Shown here: positions 1 through 8,123 of the stretch, one piece after another
Position numbering within the stretch: position 1 is the stretch's first letter
Layout: each line of letters opens with the position of its first letter
From: Paraglomus occultum
Taxonomy: Eukaryota > Glomeromycota > Glomeromycetes > Paraglomerales > Paraglomeraceae
Direction: 5' to 3'
Assembly (NCBI GenBank): GCA_910592205.1
Contig: CAJVPJ010001218.1
Location: 1 to 11,341 of the forward strand
DNA length: 11,341 bases
Position numbers and translations under genes: made by a program
Notes under the pieces: model-generated
Databases searched by the model: none
Seen by the model: only the letters and a program-made list of their open reading frames with translations
Told to the model about the DNA's origin: nothing

Positions 1-700
1 AAAAGCATGTAACTGTCAATCGGACTGTTCAACGAGGTGTTCATGTAAGAGTGAATAGTATCTGTAGTCAACGTTGTTATCGAAACTATTACTCTTAACA
101 TATAACCTGCCGTGTAGCCTGTTGTGCAGTATGTGTCCGACCGTTGTGCATAAATTTTGTGATTATATCGCATAGATATCACTCTGAGTTTATTTCGATT
201 TGGGTTGACCCTATTCCGAATTGGGTCAGATTTCGATTTGGGTCAGAACATACATATTGTAAAATTGAACTTACTTTTTATTTTTTTGTTTGTGGTTTGA
301 CCTCAGCCTATTATGTCTATTCGCGCAACGCAAACTTTTTTTTATGATTTTTGGTAATAATAAATCAGAAATGCTTTAATTTTAAAGTTATGTCCGAACA
401 CATTTATTTCGCTTAGCTCAAAACATGTATCAAGCTGTTATTATTATACGCAATTAGGTATAAATTATACATTTCCCCATTTTCTACCACTCATATCTAG
501 TCAATTTACAAGCTTAACATAATGTTACTTAATTTTAAATAAATAAATAAGAAGATGTTTCTCAGCAAACTTATACTAGTACTGAAGAAAACTATGTAAA
601 CGCGTGAGAGCTAATTCTACACTCAAACAAAAAATATGGGGAGTATAAAAGGTAGCCTCAGATGTTGAACAAAGTGAACTACAAGTGTGGTAGAATCCCT
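1..700. other. Intergenic, no supported gene
   Basis: A+T-rich DNA with stop codons in all frames. The only longer open stretch (144-347, plus) is low-complexity and runs across a short degenerate repeat, so it is not called as a gene. A TATAAAA sequence at 644-650 (plus) has no supported gene downstream; it points into the 3' end of the minus-strand kinase gene. The only other notable structure is the palindrome and repeat block near 192-246. Confidence 0.6.
192..246. repeat. Degenerate GATTTGGGTCAG repeats with a 23-bp near-palindrome
   Basis: Three related units lie head to tail: 192-212, 213-229 and 230-246. The last two share the core TTGGGTCAG preceded by ATTYCGAWT-like sequence. Positions 206-228 form an odd palindrome: TGACCC(T/A)ATTC on each side of a central C, with 10 of 11 pairs matching. 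No function is assigned. It could be a binding site or the remnant of a short repeat. Confidence 0.55.
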
Positions 701-702
701 GA

Positions 703-898
703 CTATGACTGACTTACACACACTTTACAGATATTTGAAATCACTATTAATAAATTACATAACATTGTATTCACCCAATTAAACATTCTTTCTATACAAT
801 TTTCATATTTTAATAGTTTCAAAATTGCTCTTGCTTCAACATCACTCTGTTCAGCTGCTTTCTGATACAGTTCAAATGCAATGCCTTTCTAACCTCCT
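703..898 (-). pseudogene. Decayed C-terminal Sel1 repeat beyond the kinase stop
   Basis: Reading on past the kinase stop codon (899-901), Sel1 repeat coding continues in other frames. One frame reads HGIGVEEVRKA across the stop. Another, from 876 down to a TAG at 703-705, reads FELYQKAAEQSDVEARAILK and then loses repeat character (57 codons). This matches the consensus GIGVEKDxRKAVELYEKAAKQG of the intact upstream repeats, so at least two small indels have broken a once longer repeat array. Alternatives are a sequencing error or a naturally shortened allele. No plausible GT-AG intron spans the breaks. Confidence 0.65.
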
Positions 899-2543
899 CT
901 ACTCCAATTCCATGTCAACAATTTCATCTTCATAGCAATAATCAAGATTATTTTGTGCACTAGCATTCCCTTGTTTAGCTGCTTTTTCATATAATTCAAC
1001 TGCCTTCCTATCATCTTTCTCTACTCCAATGCCATTTTGATAGCAATAACCAAGATTATACTGTGCATCAGCATGTCCTTGTTCAACAGCTGTTTCATAT
1101 AATTCAACTGCCTTCTTTGCATCTTTCTCTACTCCAATTCCATTTAAATAGCAATAACCAAGACAGTATTGTGCAAAAGCATTATTTTTTTCTGTTGAGA
1201 ATTTATACCAGTAGACTGCTTGATTAAGATCCTTTCCAATTGTTATTCCATGTTCATAAAAAAAACCAAGTAACATTGAACATTGCCCACAATCAACATG
1301 ATCCTTGAGCCTCTTAACAGGAGGATCACACTCTTGATACCATCCATTATGTGTTAACCAGTCTCTAATGAAATTAGCAACCTGATCTGGCTTTTTTCCT
1401 TTTGATACTTCTTGCCATATACTTGATAATTTGTCAGAAAATGCATGATTTAAAATTTTTGCAGGTTGGCTCATTATACTTAATCTATCAAAAATCTGTT
1501 CACAAGATGGTCTTTTCTCAGGAACATCGTCCCAACATTCTGAATATAATGCAACATATTCCGCAGGAGTCCCCGAAACTGGAGCATCTCGACTACCATT
1601 TAGTCTATAATTTATAATGTCATTACAATGCTGAAGTCCATCACATGGTCTCTTACCACCCGAAATTTCCCACAATACCACTCCGAAGCTAAATATATCA
1701 GACTTTTCATCACGTTTAGTAGAAGAGTCGAATAAACATCTAGGGTCAAGATATGGAAGAGTTCCTTTAACATTCGAACTGGTTTTCTGCTGTAAGATCA
1801 GGTCAGACAAACCAAAGTCTGTAATCTTCGCCACGCCGGCATGAATCAATATGTTATGTGAAGACTAAATGATAATAAACCGTCAATTGTTATTTATAGA
1901 ACATTTGATCAGATAATGTTGCTTCTCGCACATATATACGTACCAAATCTTTATGTATAATATGACGCTCATGAAGATACCTCAGGCCATTAGCGACATT
2001 GATACCGAGGTTACATCTCGTAGGCCAGTCCAATTCAACAGACGAACCAGATAGATAAGATCGCAACGAACCACTGTCAGCATACTTGAAGACCATCACA
2101 TATCTATTAATCGTATCTAGTCATCAAGTCTCCGTTAATATCACAACATAATATGTACGTCGTAACAGTATCTCAATGCTTACCTTTACTCACTCCAAGG
2201 AATCGAACAATGTTGGGATGATCATCAACGCTACGATGAATCTTAAGCTAAAAGTATCGTTGATGGATAGTGTAAATAAAGCAAAAAATCTGAATATAAA
2301 GTCATCATCTATATTACTAACCTCCTTGATAAAGTTTTCGAGCATCTCATCTTCATTCTGCGAATGTAAAAGCTTGTATGCCACCGTTCTACCTATCGAT
2401 TTCACTTTGGCTTTGAAGACCGCTCCGTATCCTCCGCCACCGATGTATAGCACGTCAATAAAATCATCAAAAGAATAAAAGCGAATGCTTCCATCATCAA
2501 TATTTTTTCTTAGCCATTCCTTATCGGACTGAATTGAGGCCAT
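899..2543 (-). CDS. TKL-type protein kinase with C-terminal Sel1 repeats, four exons
   Basis: Predicted exons are 2543-2322, 2247-2184, 2116-1944 and 1864-899 (474 aa). The introns are 74, 67 and 79 nt, with donors GTTAGT, GTAAGC and GTACGT, and their phases join consistently. The start ATG at 2543 sits in AAACATGGCC; an in-frame upstream start at 2684 would add an atypical 47-aa leader. Kinase motifs in order: glycine loop IGGGGYGAVF (about 34-43), VAYK with Lys57, HKDL with catalytic Asp152 and Asn157, DFG 169-171, then PYLDP in place of APE. Catalytic residues are intact, so it should transfer phosphate from ATP to Ser/Thr (or Tyr). Sel1 repeats, helical protein-binding units, begin at about residue 349 in 36-aa units; three are complete and the fourth is cut by a frameshift. 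Kinase-Sel1 fusions are greatly expanded in Rhizophagus and are thought to signal in the cytoplasm; that role is inferred. Retaining intron 3 would truncate the protein just after HKDL. Confidence 0.88.
956..1279 (-). repeat. Three 108-bp Sel1-coding tandem units
   Basis: Units at 1279-1172, 1171-1064 and 1063-956 each encode 36 residues ending in the AVELYExA-type helix. The second and third are close copies at the DNA level as well (shared stretches around TAGCAATAACCAAGA and TTTCTCTACTCCAAT). This suggests recent duplication or gene conversion. The first is diverged (EHGITIGKDLNQAVYWYKF). A fourth unit from 955 downward is frameshifted. Confidence 0.85.
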
Positions 2544-2609
2544 GTTTGTTTGCTGTCCGTGCTGTGATTTACAACGACTTCTCACTTTTTGCCACCCACC
2601 GGAGTAGTG

Positions 2610-2671
2610 TGACCAATAATATGAAAGAACGATTGTTACATTAAATGCAATTCTCATCCAATCGGATTGGA
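2610..2671 (-). promoter_or_regulatory. CCAAT-box cluster upstream of the kinase gene
   Basis: About 115 bp upstream of the chosen start, 2657-2671 is a perfect odd palindrome, TCCAATC-G-GATTGGA, containing two divergent CCAAT boxes. Another CCAAT lies at 2613-2617. CCAAT is the site of the Hap2/3/5 (NF-Y) complex in fungi, so this is a likely proximal promoter element. The assignment to this gene is an inference from position. No clear TATA box was seen. Confidence 0.45.
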
Positions 2672-2699
2672 AAATTTTTAACACATTATATGTATGTTT

Positions 2700-3510
2700 A
2701 TCTAGTTTTTTTGGATGCTATATCAGAAGTTGTAGTAACTGTCCGTCATTGCTTAGAAGAAAATTTATGATTAAGCAGGAATAATGAGCATTCTTGTGTA
2801 TTTTATCGCAAGACATACGTACGTTAATTCTGTACGTCTGATAAATGAGTAAGAAGAGCATTACTTGTGGCCACGTTGCTGGTAGATTGATCGAAAATCG
2901 TTCACTTTGTTTGAATAACGTAAAGTTAAAAATGCTAAAATACCAAATGCGAAGGTTGCAATTTTGCAACCATTTATAAGGGTGGGTTTTATGGATATTA
3001 TGAGAATCTAGTAATACAATTTGCTGATACTGATTATAAAATTATTGTTAAAATACCGTACATTTGCGTTACATAATTTCGTATCAGTGGTATCAAGAAC
3101 GCATCTTAATAACGTTCGGTGAAGAAAGTTTGGGAACGTTTGTAGAATGTGGGAGATATTTAGTCGAGTGTAAAGGTGAATAAGAGAATATTTGTTTGAA
3201 ACATGTGAGGACCGGCTGTGATACTAGTTGGTTGTTGATCAATATAATTTACAAAAATCAACTTAACTTTTCTCCGCTTCTATATGGAGACAATTCTATA
3301 GATTTTTTTTCCAATTGTTAATACTATAATTAAAGGATTACTATATTTACTGTCAATGTTATTGTCCAAAATCTGCTGCTATGATGTTGTCAACATTTAA
3401 TCAAACATGCCAGCATTACAAGATGTACAAGTATCTTATAATAATTTTTTAAAGTGTTAGCAGGCACACACGTCAAACGTAGTCATGCCTGATAATAATT
3501 GTTCCGCCAA
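2700..3510. other. Intergenic, no supported gene
   Basis: A+T-rich DNA with a short open stretch at 2718-2969 (minus) that has no recognisable domain or start context. It probably includes the kinase promoter. Nothing else is supported. Confidence 0.6.
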
Positions 3511-3760
3511 TATACTACCGTGAATAAGCACCCACCCCTATCATACTGAGGGGATAGGACAAATCGACAGTATTAAAATGATCGGCAAATTATTACGTAA
3601 GGTATAATCCACAACAGCGTTGAGGGGGAGGCTTACAACAGTAATTTAGTAACTAGAAACGTACTATTATTTCGTATATTCACGTAATAAACTGTAAGTG
3701 GGGGGCGCGCCATGCAGTCAATCTAGGTAATCTTGGGGGATACTTATTCACGGTAGTATA
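3511..3760. mobile_element. MITE-like element with TA-flanked terminal inverted repeats
   Basis: The ends are inverted copies: TATACTACCGTGAATAAG at 3511-3528 and its exact reverse complement at 3743-3760. Similarity continues into a C-rich stretch (about 23 of 26 positions match). Taking TA (3511-3512 and 3759-3760) as the target duplication leaves a 246-bp element with no coding capacity. Inner segments such as TTATTACGT and ACGTAATAA also pair. TA duplication and short size fit a non-autonomous Tc1/mariner-type element, though because the ends themselves are palindromic (TATA) the duplication cannot be proven from one copy. Confidence 0.7.
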
Positions 3761-4373
3761 CGGTAATGCGTATTTACAAAACAACTCAATCTTAACTAGA
3801 ATAATTATATTATCTAGAAATTGTTTACCAGGTAAACATAAACGGTTGTCATTGGCAAAATGCGGGGTTCACAGATACGTCCGATAACAAAGCATAGTGC
3901 AGTAGTGTAAAGCGTCTTGTAATATTATCACACATACACTTAACGTCTTATGTCATCGGGTTGCCATAACATATATGTAAAATGCGGTAACAATTATTGT
4001 GCACATTTTTTACACAATTTATCTGATAAACCGTTATTTGCAATAGCTTTGATATTAAATATTGTATAACTTAGTATTAATTACAAAATTTTGTACTGTT
4101 ACATGACAACACGCACGCAACAAGCATTTAATTACCGGTTTTAAACAGGATAAACCAAACCCACTGGTTTGTATAATATGTGAAACCATCCAATACTACC
4201 AGTAATGTAAATAAAACACACCTATGTGCTCGTCAATGTCTATTACACGAATATAGCCTGGAACTATTGTAGAGCTTCTCCGGAATTCCTAACAACCGCT
4301 ACTTTTTGTTGAAAATGAGTACACGTATAATTTAGCAATTTTTATATCACTTTGTAGCTTTTATTCTCTTTTT
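3761..4373. other. Intergenic with a forkhead-like palindrome
   Basis: No gene is supported. Positions 3822-3838 read TGTTTACC-A-GGTAAACA, a 17-bp palindrome with two head-to-head TGTTTAC cores, the sequence bound by forkhead factors. It lies far from any supported start codon, so its role is unknown. Confidence 0.5.
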
Positions 4374-4898
4374 CTAATAATTTGCGCAGTCTGCTTGTAA
4401 TAATTTATTAAATACCGTAAAAAAATCTTTCCATGTCGTTTTCACTGGCACATGGCTTACTCGCGCTTTCAACTTTAGCTCAGGTGTATTAGAATCAACA
4501 TTTTCAACAGTTCTGGCTGATTTGCGTTCACAGATAATTCAGAAACATTGATCTCATTTACAACTTTTGGTACTATATCAAAATTTTTTGATAAAATAGA
4601 CAATTCAGAAACATTAGTCGCATTTATTTTTTTGTTACAGTTTAATTGTTCCGATAGATTGATCGATGAAAAGCTCAGATTTACATTTTTTCCTTGAGGG
4701 CAAATTTCGCCTAAAAATTGAGCATGTTTGTTTCGTCGTAGTTGATATTTTTTTTAAAGAGCATAATGTTTTCAAATCAAAAACTAAGTAAGGGCAAGGA
4801 AACAGATTGAAAAAAATTTACTTGGAGAGATTGTCTTTATAAAAACAATTTAAATCTTGACAATTAATCCTTGGTATAATTGGCTCATAATACAACCT
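4374..4898 (-). pseudogene. Decayed protein-coding sequence, family not recognised
   Basis: Several open stretches on the minus strand join into one coding-like reading with three lesions. From the 5' side: 4898-4821 contains EPIIPRINCQDLNCFYKDNL; a TAA follows at 4818-4820; 4817-4756 contains NLFPCPYLVFDLKTLCSLKK; the frame then shifts in a run of eight T (4748-4755). Next, 4753 to about 4527 contains RRNKHAQFLGEICPQGKNV and a Ser/Asn-rich part with NVSELS twice. After a shift near 4524-4528, 4526-4374 contains KARVSHVPVKTTWKDFF and ends QADCANY-stop. No intron explains the breaks (the gaps are too short). The protein family is unknown; a transposon or lineage-specific gene is possible. Sequencing errors in homopolymers are an alternative for one shift. 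Confidence 0.45.
4533..4626 (-). repeat. 66-bp-period internal repeat in the 4.4-4.9 kb pseudogene
   Basis: Positions 4533-4560 and 4599-4626 are 28-nt copies matching at about 24 positions, sharing AATTCAGAAACATT. The offset is 66 nt (22 codons), so both copies encode NVSELS in the same frame. The frame-preserving period supports past protein coding. Confidence 0.6.
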
Positions 4899-4901
4899 CT
4901 A

Positions 4902-5410
4902 TTTACGTACAGAAAATTGATCTGGACAAGAAAACTTGGCTGCACTGTCTTATGGTCGTTTTGGTTGTATTAATTATTCTTGAATACGTTATTTTGCCGA
5001 GTGCCAAATATTAAACGCAAAATAATCAACATTATTTTTGATTTTCGAATAGCTGGTACACACATAATGTTATATAACGTACACTCAATCAATGGGCTAA
5101 CAAACGTAAGCTGCCGATTTCAAAGCCTTATCGAAGATCAGACGTTACGTTAATGCTATTGTGAAATGCTCGGCAATGATCGACAAGAAAAAAAGCTTTA
5201 TATGTAAATTTTTATAAGGGGCTTGCCCTAAATTACCGATATCAAACCCCACTAAGAGATTGGGGAAATATTTGTTACACTGACCCCTATTATGTGTACG
5301 GCAGAATATTGCGCACATACTTATTAACCAAAGTAACTAAACAAACAAGGTTAACGAGCATACTTGGTCCTAAGTCTTGAAAATCGCGGATTGTCTTTCA
5401 TTTCCCTTCC
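4902..5410. other. Intergenic, with small GC hairpin
   Basis: No gene is supported. Positions 5219-5228 form GGGC-TT-GCCC, a GC-rich motif in otherwise A+T-rich DNA. A related one occurs at 6406-6416. CCCCA and TGGGG further on (around 5247-5265) can also pair. Function is unknown. Confidence 0.5.
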
Positions 5411-5415
5411 TGTAA

Positions 5416-5501
5416 CCAATGTATGTGCTTTTCTAGGATTAGGGTATATATTCAGACAGCAATGACACACAGTATTTCCTTCTCTTCTTCACAGAACAGT
5501 A
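5416..5501 (+). promoter_or_regulatory. Promoter of the GPI-anchored protein gene
   Basis: A CCAAT box lies at 5416-5420 and a TATATAT box at 5445-5451, about 50-57 bp before the start codon. A pyrimidine-rich stretch (around 5475-5490, TTTCCTTCTCTTCTTC) sits just before the ATG, as is common at fungal transcription starts. Spacing and order fit a core promoter for the 5502 gene. Confidence 0.65.
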
Positions 5502-6338
5502 ATGCGCTCGCAAACGAATACTGTAGTTCTACTAATAGCTGTTGTTCTTGCAGCCTTTGTAACTGCAGGTAGGCATTGATGTAAACTTTATGTCAAAATA
5601 GATAGTTGCTAAGCATTCTAGAAAAAAAGGCATGCATACAGACTGAACGAATGCTGTGAACTTTATTACTAATTTTTTATTCAACTTTAAATCTTTGTTT
5701 CGAAACTCAAAAGACATAATAGTGATAAATACGCCTCCAGCGCTTATCCAAAACCAAGTCTTTCAGATTACATGGGACTATAACGGTCCCGTTGACGGCC
5801 AAGGTCAGTTACTAATTACAGACTATGCAACCCAAACTCCCAACATTATCAGCTCGACTATCCCATTGCAGCAAAAGTCCTTCGCATGGACTGTCAATGT
5901 CAATCCGGGCAGCTATTATTTTACGTTAACTGACAGTACAAGCATGAAGATGAGTGGACCTTTTTCAGTTATTGCAAGCGGCTCAACCACGACTAGTGCG
6001 GTTAATACTGCTACTACAAGTATTATCACTACCACTACCGCTACTGCTTCTAGTTCCACCACTACTGCTTCTAGTTCCACTACTACTGCTTCTAGTTCCA
6101 CTACTATTGATTCTATTTCCACTAAACCTACGTAAGTATTGCCAATGAATTTGTCTCTCGAGTCTTTCCGATAGAGTTTCACGTAAAATTAAAAAATTAA
6201 TTATTCAGGTCTACTAGTGCACCAGCTGAAAACACTCCCGCAGGACATCCGTCAAATGATGGCTCAAAGCCATCATCTTCTATATTATTTATTGTTCTCC
6301 TTCCTCTAGTACTTGAAATTTTTGTTCAGATAATCTGA
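5502..6338 (+). CDS. Secreted Ser/Thr-rich GPI-anchored protein, three exons
   Basis: Predicted exons are 5502-5568, 5714-6131 and 6209-6338 (204 aa). Introns are 145 and 77 nt, donors GTAGGC and GTAAGT, with phases 1 and 2 joining cleanly. A second acceptor at 5721-5722 (TAG) would shorten the protein by three residues in frame. Residues 1-22 are a signal peptide (core VVLLIAVVLAAF, likely cut after FVTA). Residues 24-109 form a beta-sandwich-like domain with ITW at 41-43, AWTV at 80-83, GSYYFTL at 88-94 and SGPFSV at 103-108, the pattern of the Kre9/Knh1-like Ser-Thr-rich GPI-anchored family. Residues 111-178 are Ser/Thr-rich and probably O-glycosylated, with TASSSTT three times. The C-terminus has small residues (SNDGS, 178-182, candidate anchor site) then a hydrophobic tail 187-204. 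It should sit at the plasma membrane or wall. Role in wall or host interface is inferred. Confidence 0.88.
6043..6126 (+). repeat. 21-bp tandem repeat encoding TASSSTT
   Basis: Three near-perfect 21-nt units (6043-6063, 6064-6084, 6085-6105; ACTGCTTCTAGTTCCACY-ACT) are followed by one degenerate unit (6106-6126, IDSISTK). The period is a multiple of three, so copy number can change without a frameshift, varying the length of the glycosylated stalk. Confidence 0.9.
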
Positions 6339-7138
6339 GGTGTGGTGTTCGGATTGTAAACATTCTTCAGCTTTTTTACACCACATAGTTAGAAGTGTTT
6401 TTTGGGGGCTTTGCCCTTTTTAATTAGATTAAACGATTTACTAGTTTGTGCCATCAATCTAAGGCAAGATTATTTATATGGAGTAAGTAATGGAATAGTT
6501 TGTATAATGCAATAATCACTATTGGAACGGCCACGTTGATAGTAATATGATTATTAACGTAGTCGAATTAGGCGTAACAGAAAATATTGCCCGGTCAGAA
6601 ATTAAACACAGTTTGAGTTACGGTATTGTCTTATTATTATGAGAACGTTTTCGCTGCTTTAGTTGTACGTAATTGAGTACATGACATGGACCGTAGTTCT
6701 TTACAATTTTAAATGAGACGACGTTGACAAAAGAATTTGTGCATTGATTGATGTAATGACAGTTTACTCTAGCCATTCTAATTATAAATTTATGGTAATT
6801 ATCTAATCTTGATAAGCCGTAGATATGTCAAGTGTTACGATATACGTAATCCGATTCTTACATTTGTTTCCAAAATATTGAGCACAATTGTGTGCGTAAT
6901 TAAACGTGTGCAAACATTCATCCTTGCGAATAGCAAACATTACGATTACTATAGTTCAGCTTTCTTTTACATCGGTTACTATTCTATTCTCCTTTACTGA
7001 TAATGCTTACTATCTTATTTGAAAAATTCAACTGAGAATCAGAGTGCTATCGGAAATGAGTCAATAAGAAATATAATTACTGATTATTGTATTGAGGATG
7101 TCTGATGCTAGATTGGGAAGCTTGGGCCTGTCATTAGA
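6339..7138. other. 3' flank and intergenic, no supported gene
   Basis: It holds the 3' end of the GPI-protein gene. An open stretch at 6809-7000 (plus) has no start context, domain or typical composition and is treated as chance. No canonical AATAAA close to the stop was found. The only structure noted is the hairpin at 6406-6416. Confidence 0.55.
6404..6420 (+). terminator. GGGC-TTT-GCCC hairpin followed by T run, 3' of GPI gene
   Basis: Positions 6406-6416 pair as GGGC-TTT-GCCC, about 65 bp after the stop codon, followed by TTTTT. It is placed like a 3'-end signal, but fungal pol II termination does not need such hairpins. Because a similar motif is at 5219-5228, it may instead be a dispersed short repeat. 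Confidence 0.3.
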
Positions 7139-7603
7139 TTACAGTGTCATTTTTGGAGTTGTTGGCACAAATTTGGTATCTGGATTTGCTTGTTCTTCGC
7201 TCGAATTGTCTGAAGTGGACGTTTCAATGGCATAAACAGTTTTGTTGAGTTGATGAAGTATGGTCAATAAATTCGTATAATTGGGATTTTCAGCGAGGCG
7301 AAGGAGAGAGGTGGTGGGTGGTGATTAATTCGAGATTGTGGAGTTGGATATAAAGCTTGTTATTGTGTAAATCTAATTCTCCTACTGGCGATACCCGAGA
7401 CCTACCGCAGAATTTTCTTGGAGAATTCGTGGTATTAGTATGGTATTATAACTCGCTACATTTATGTTTGATCTACTGCCGCTTACGTATTGGGTGGTGG
7501 GAGAGATGAATGTAGTAATATTATTTTCGCATTCGGGTAGCGGTTTTGATTGTCGCAATTGTGCGTTTATCTGGGAATTGAAGGTAGTAAGTGAACAAGG
7601 CAT
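7139..7603 (-). pseudogene. Possible decayed gene: three open segments in three frames
   Basis: Three coding-like segments follow one another on the minus strand. Segment a, 7603-7382, starts with ATG and has 73 codons including QSKPLPECENNITTF and ILQENSAVGLGYRQ. Segment b, 7445-7290, includes VGELDLHNNKLYIQLHNLEL. Segment c, 7324-7139, includes LAENPNYTNLLTILHQLNK and a Ser/Thr/Glu-rich tail ending PKMTL-stop. The segments overlap in different frames with no GT-AG pair that joins them in phase, so frameshift decay fits best. No protein family was recognised. Segment c looks the most coding-like. A short real gene at segment a alone is an alternative. Confidence 0.35.
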
Positions 7604-8123
7604 AGATTAATTAATAATGTGTTAATCCTACATGTATAAAAAGGGTAAGTAGTATGAGGTGAGCGTGACACAAAACAGTCTTGCATATACTATATACTGT
7701 ACAATTAAGCACAACATAATCAGGCAAAGTACTAATGCAATAATATGCAGCATATCAAATGAAGAAAAAGCGATAAACCGACGGTACAAATGATAATGTA
7801 GTGAGTTGGAGGAATATTTTTTTCGTAATTAAAAATCAATATAATGTATCGAATGACATATATCTTATTTGTTTCCGACAGATTGAATCGATGACTTTAA
7901 CAGTTCGTTGATTTGAACCAATATTTGTACATGTTATTAGCACACATTTTGACCGATTACGATTATTTGACTCAGTATTAAAAGCATACCCATTTAACGT
8001 TACAAAAAACTGAAAGCATTCTTCAATATAAAATGTCAATATTTGGGTTCGTTGTCCTCAGATACACGTCAATTAGAACATTTGTGCAATAAAGTGTCTA
8101 TCGTTATTGACAAAGCGTTTGAC
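7604..8123. other. Intergenic, no supported gene
   Basis: A+T-rich DNA. The open stretch at 7836-8039 (minus) lacks domain or start support. TATAAAAAGGG at 7635-7645 (plus) resembles a TATA box but no plus-strand gene follows within 400 bp. Confidence 0.55.

Noticed and set aside
144-347. 67-codon plus-strand open stretch
   Set aside because: It runs through the GGGTCAG repeat block, has low-complexity ends (YFFV, FFL) and no start context or domain.
644-720. TATAAAA followed by an A-box-like sequence, possible pol III or orphan pol II promoter
   Set aside because: No B-box consensus, no tRNA fold, and the region downstream is the 3' end of the minus-strand kinase gene.
1865-2116. Frameshifts between kinase segments as evidence of a pseudogene
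   Set aside because: The breaks are explained by GT-AG introns of 67-79 nt that restore all kinase motifs in order and phase.
2176-2478. 100-codon plus-strand open stretch
   Set aside because: It is antisense to exons 1 and 2 of the kinase, whose motifs (IGGGGYGAVF, VAYK) establish the minus strand.
2544-2684. Longer kinase start at 2684 adding 47 residues
   Set aside because: The extra residues look like 5' flank (including the CCAAT palindrome), and the ATG at 2543 has better context and begins the conserved ASIQSDKEWL-type leader.
3084-3105. CAGTGGTATCAAGAACGC resembles a cDNA template-switch adapter
   Set aside because: Only about 11 consecutive bases match before it diverges, and the sequence is embedded in ordinary genomic context.
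5916-6182. Val/Glu-rich minus frame and Leu-rich plus frame across the Ser/Thr repeats
   Set aside because: Both are shadows of the 21-bp repeat encoding TASSSTT.
6809-7000. 63-codon plus-strand open stretch
   Set aside because: No domain, weak start context and composition typical of A+T-rich chance frames.
7836-8039. 67-codon minus-strand open stretch
   Set aside because: No recognisable motif or connection by splice sites to neighbouring segments.
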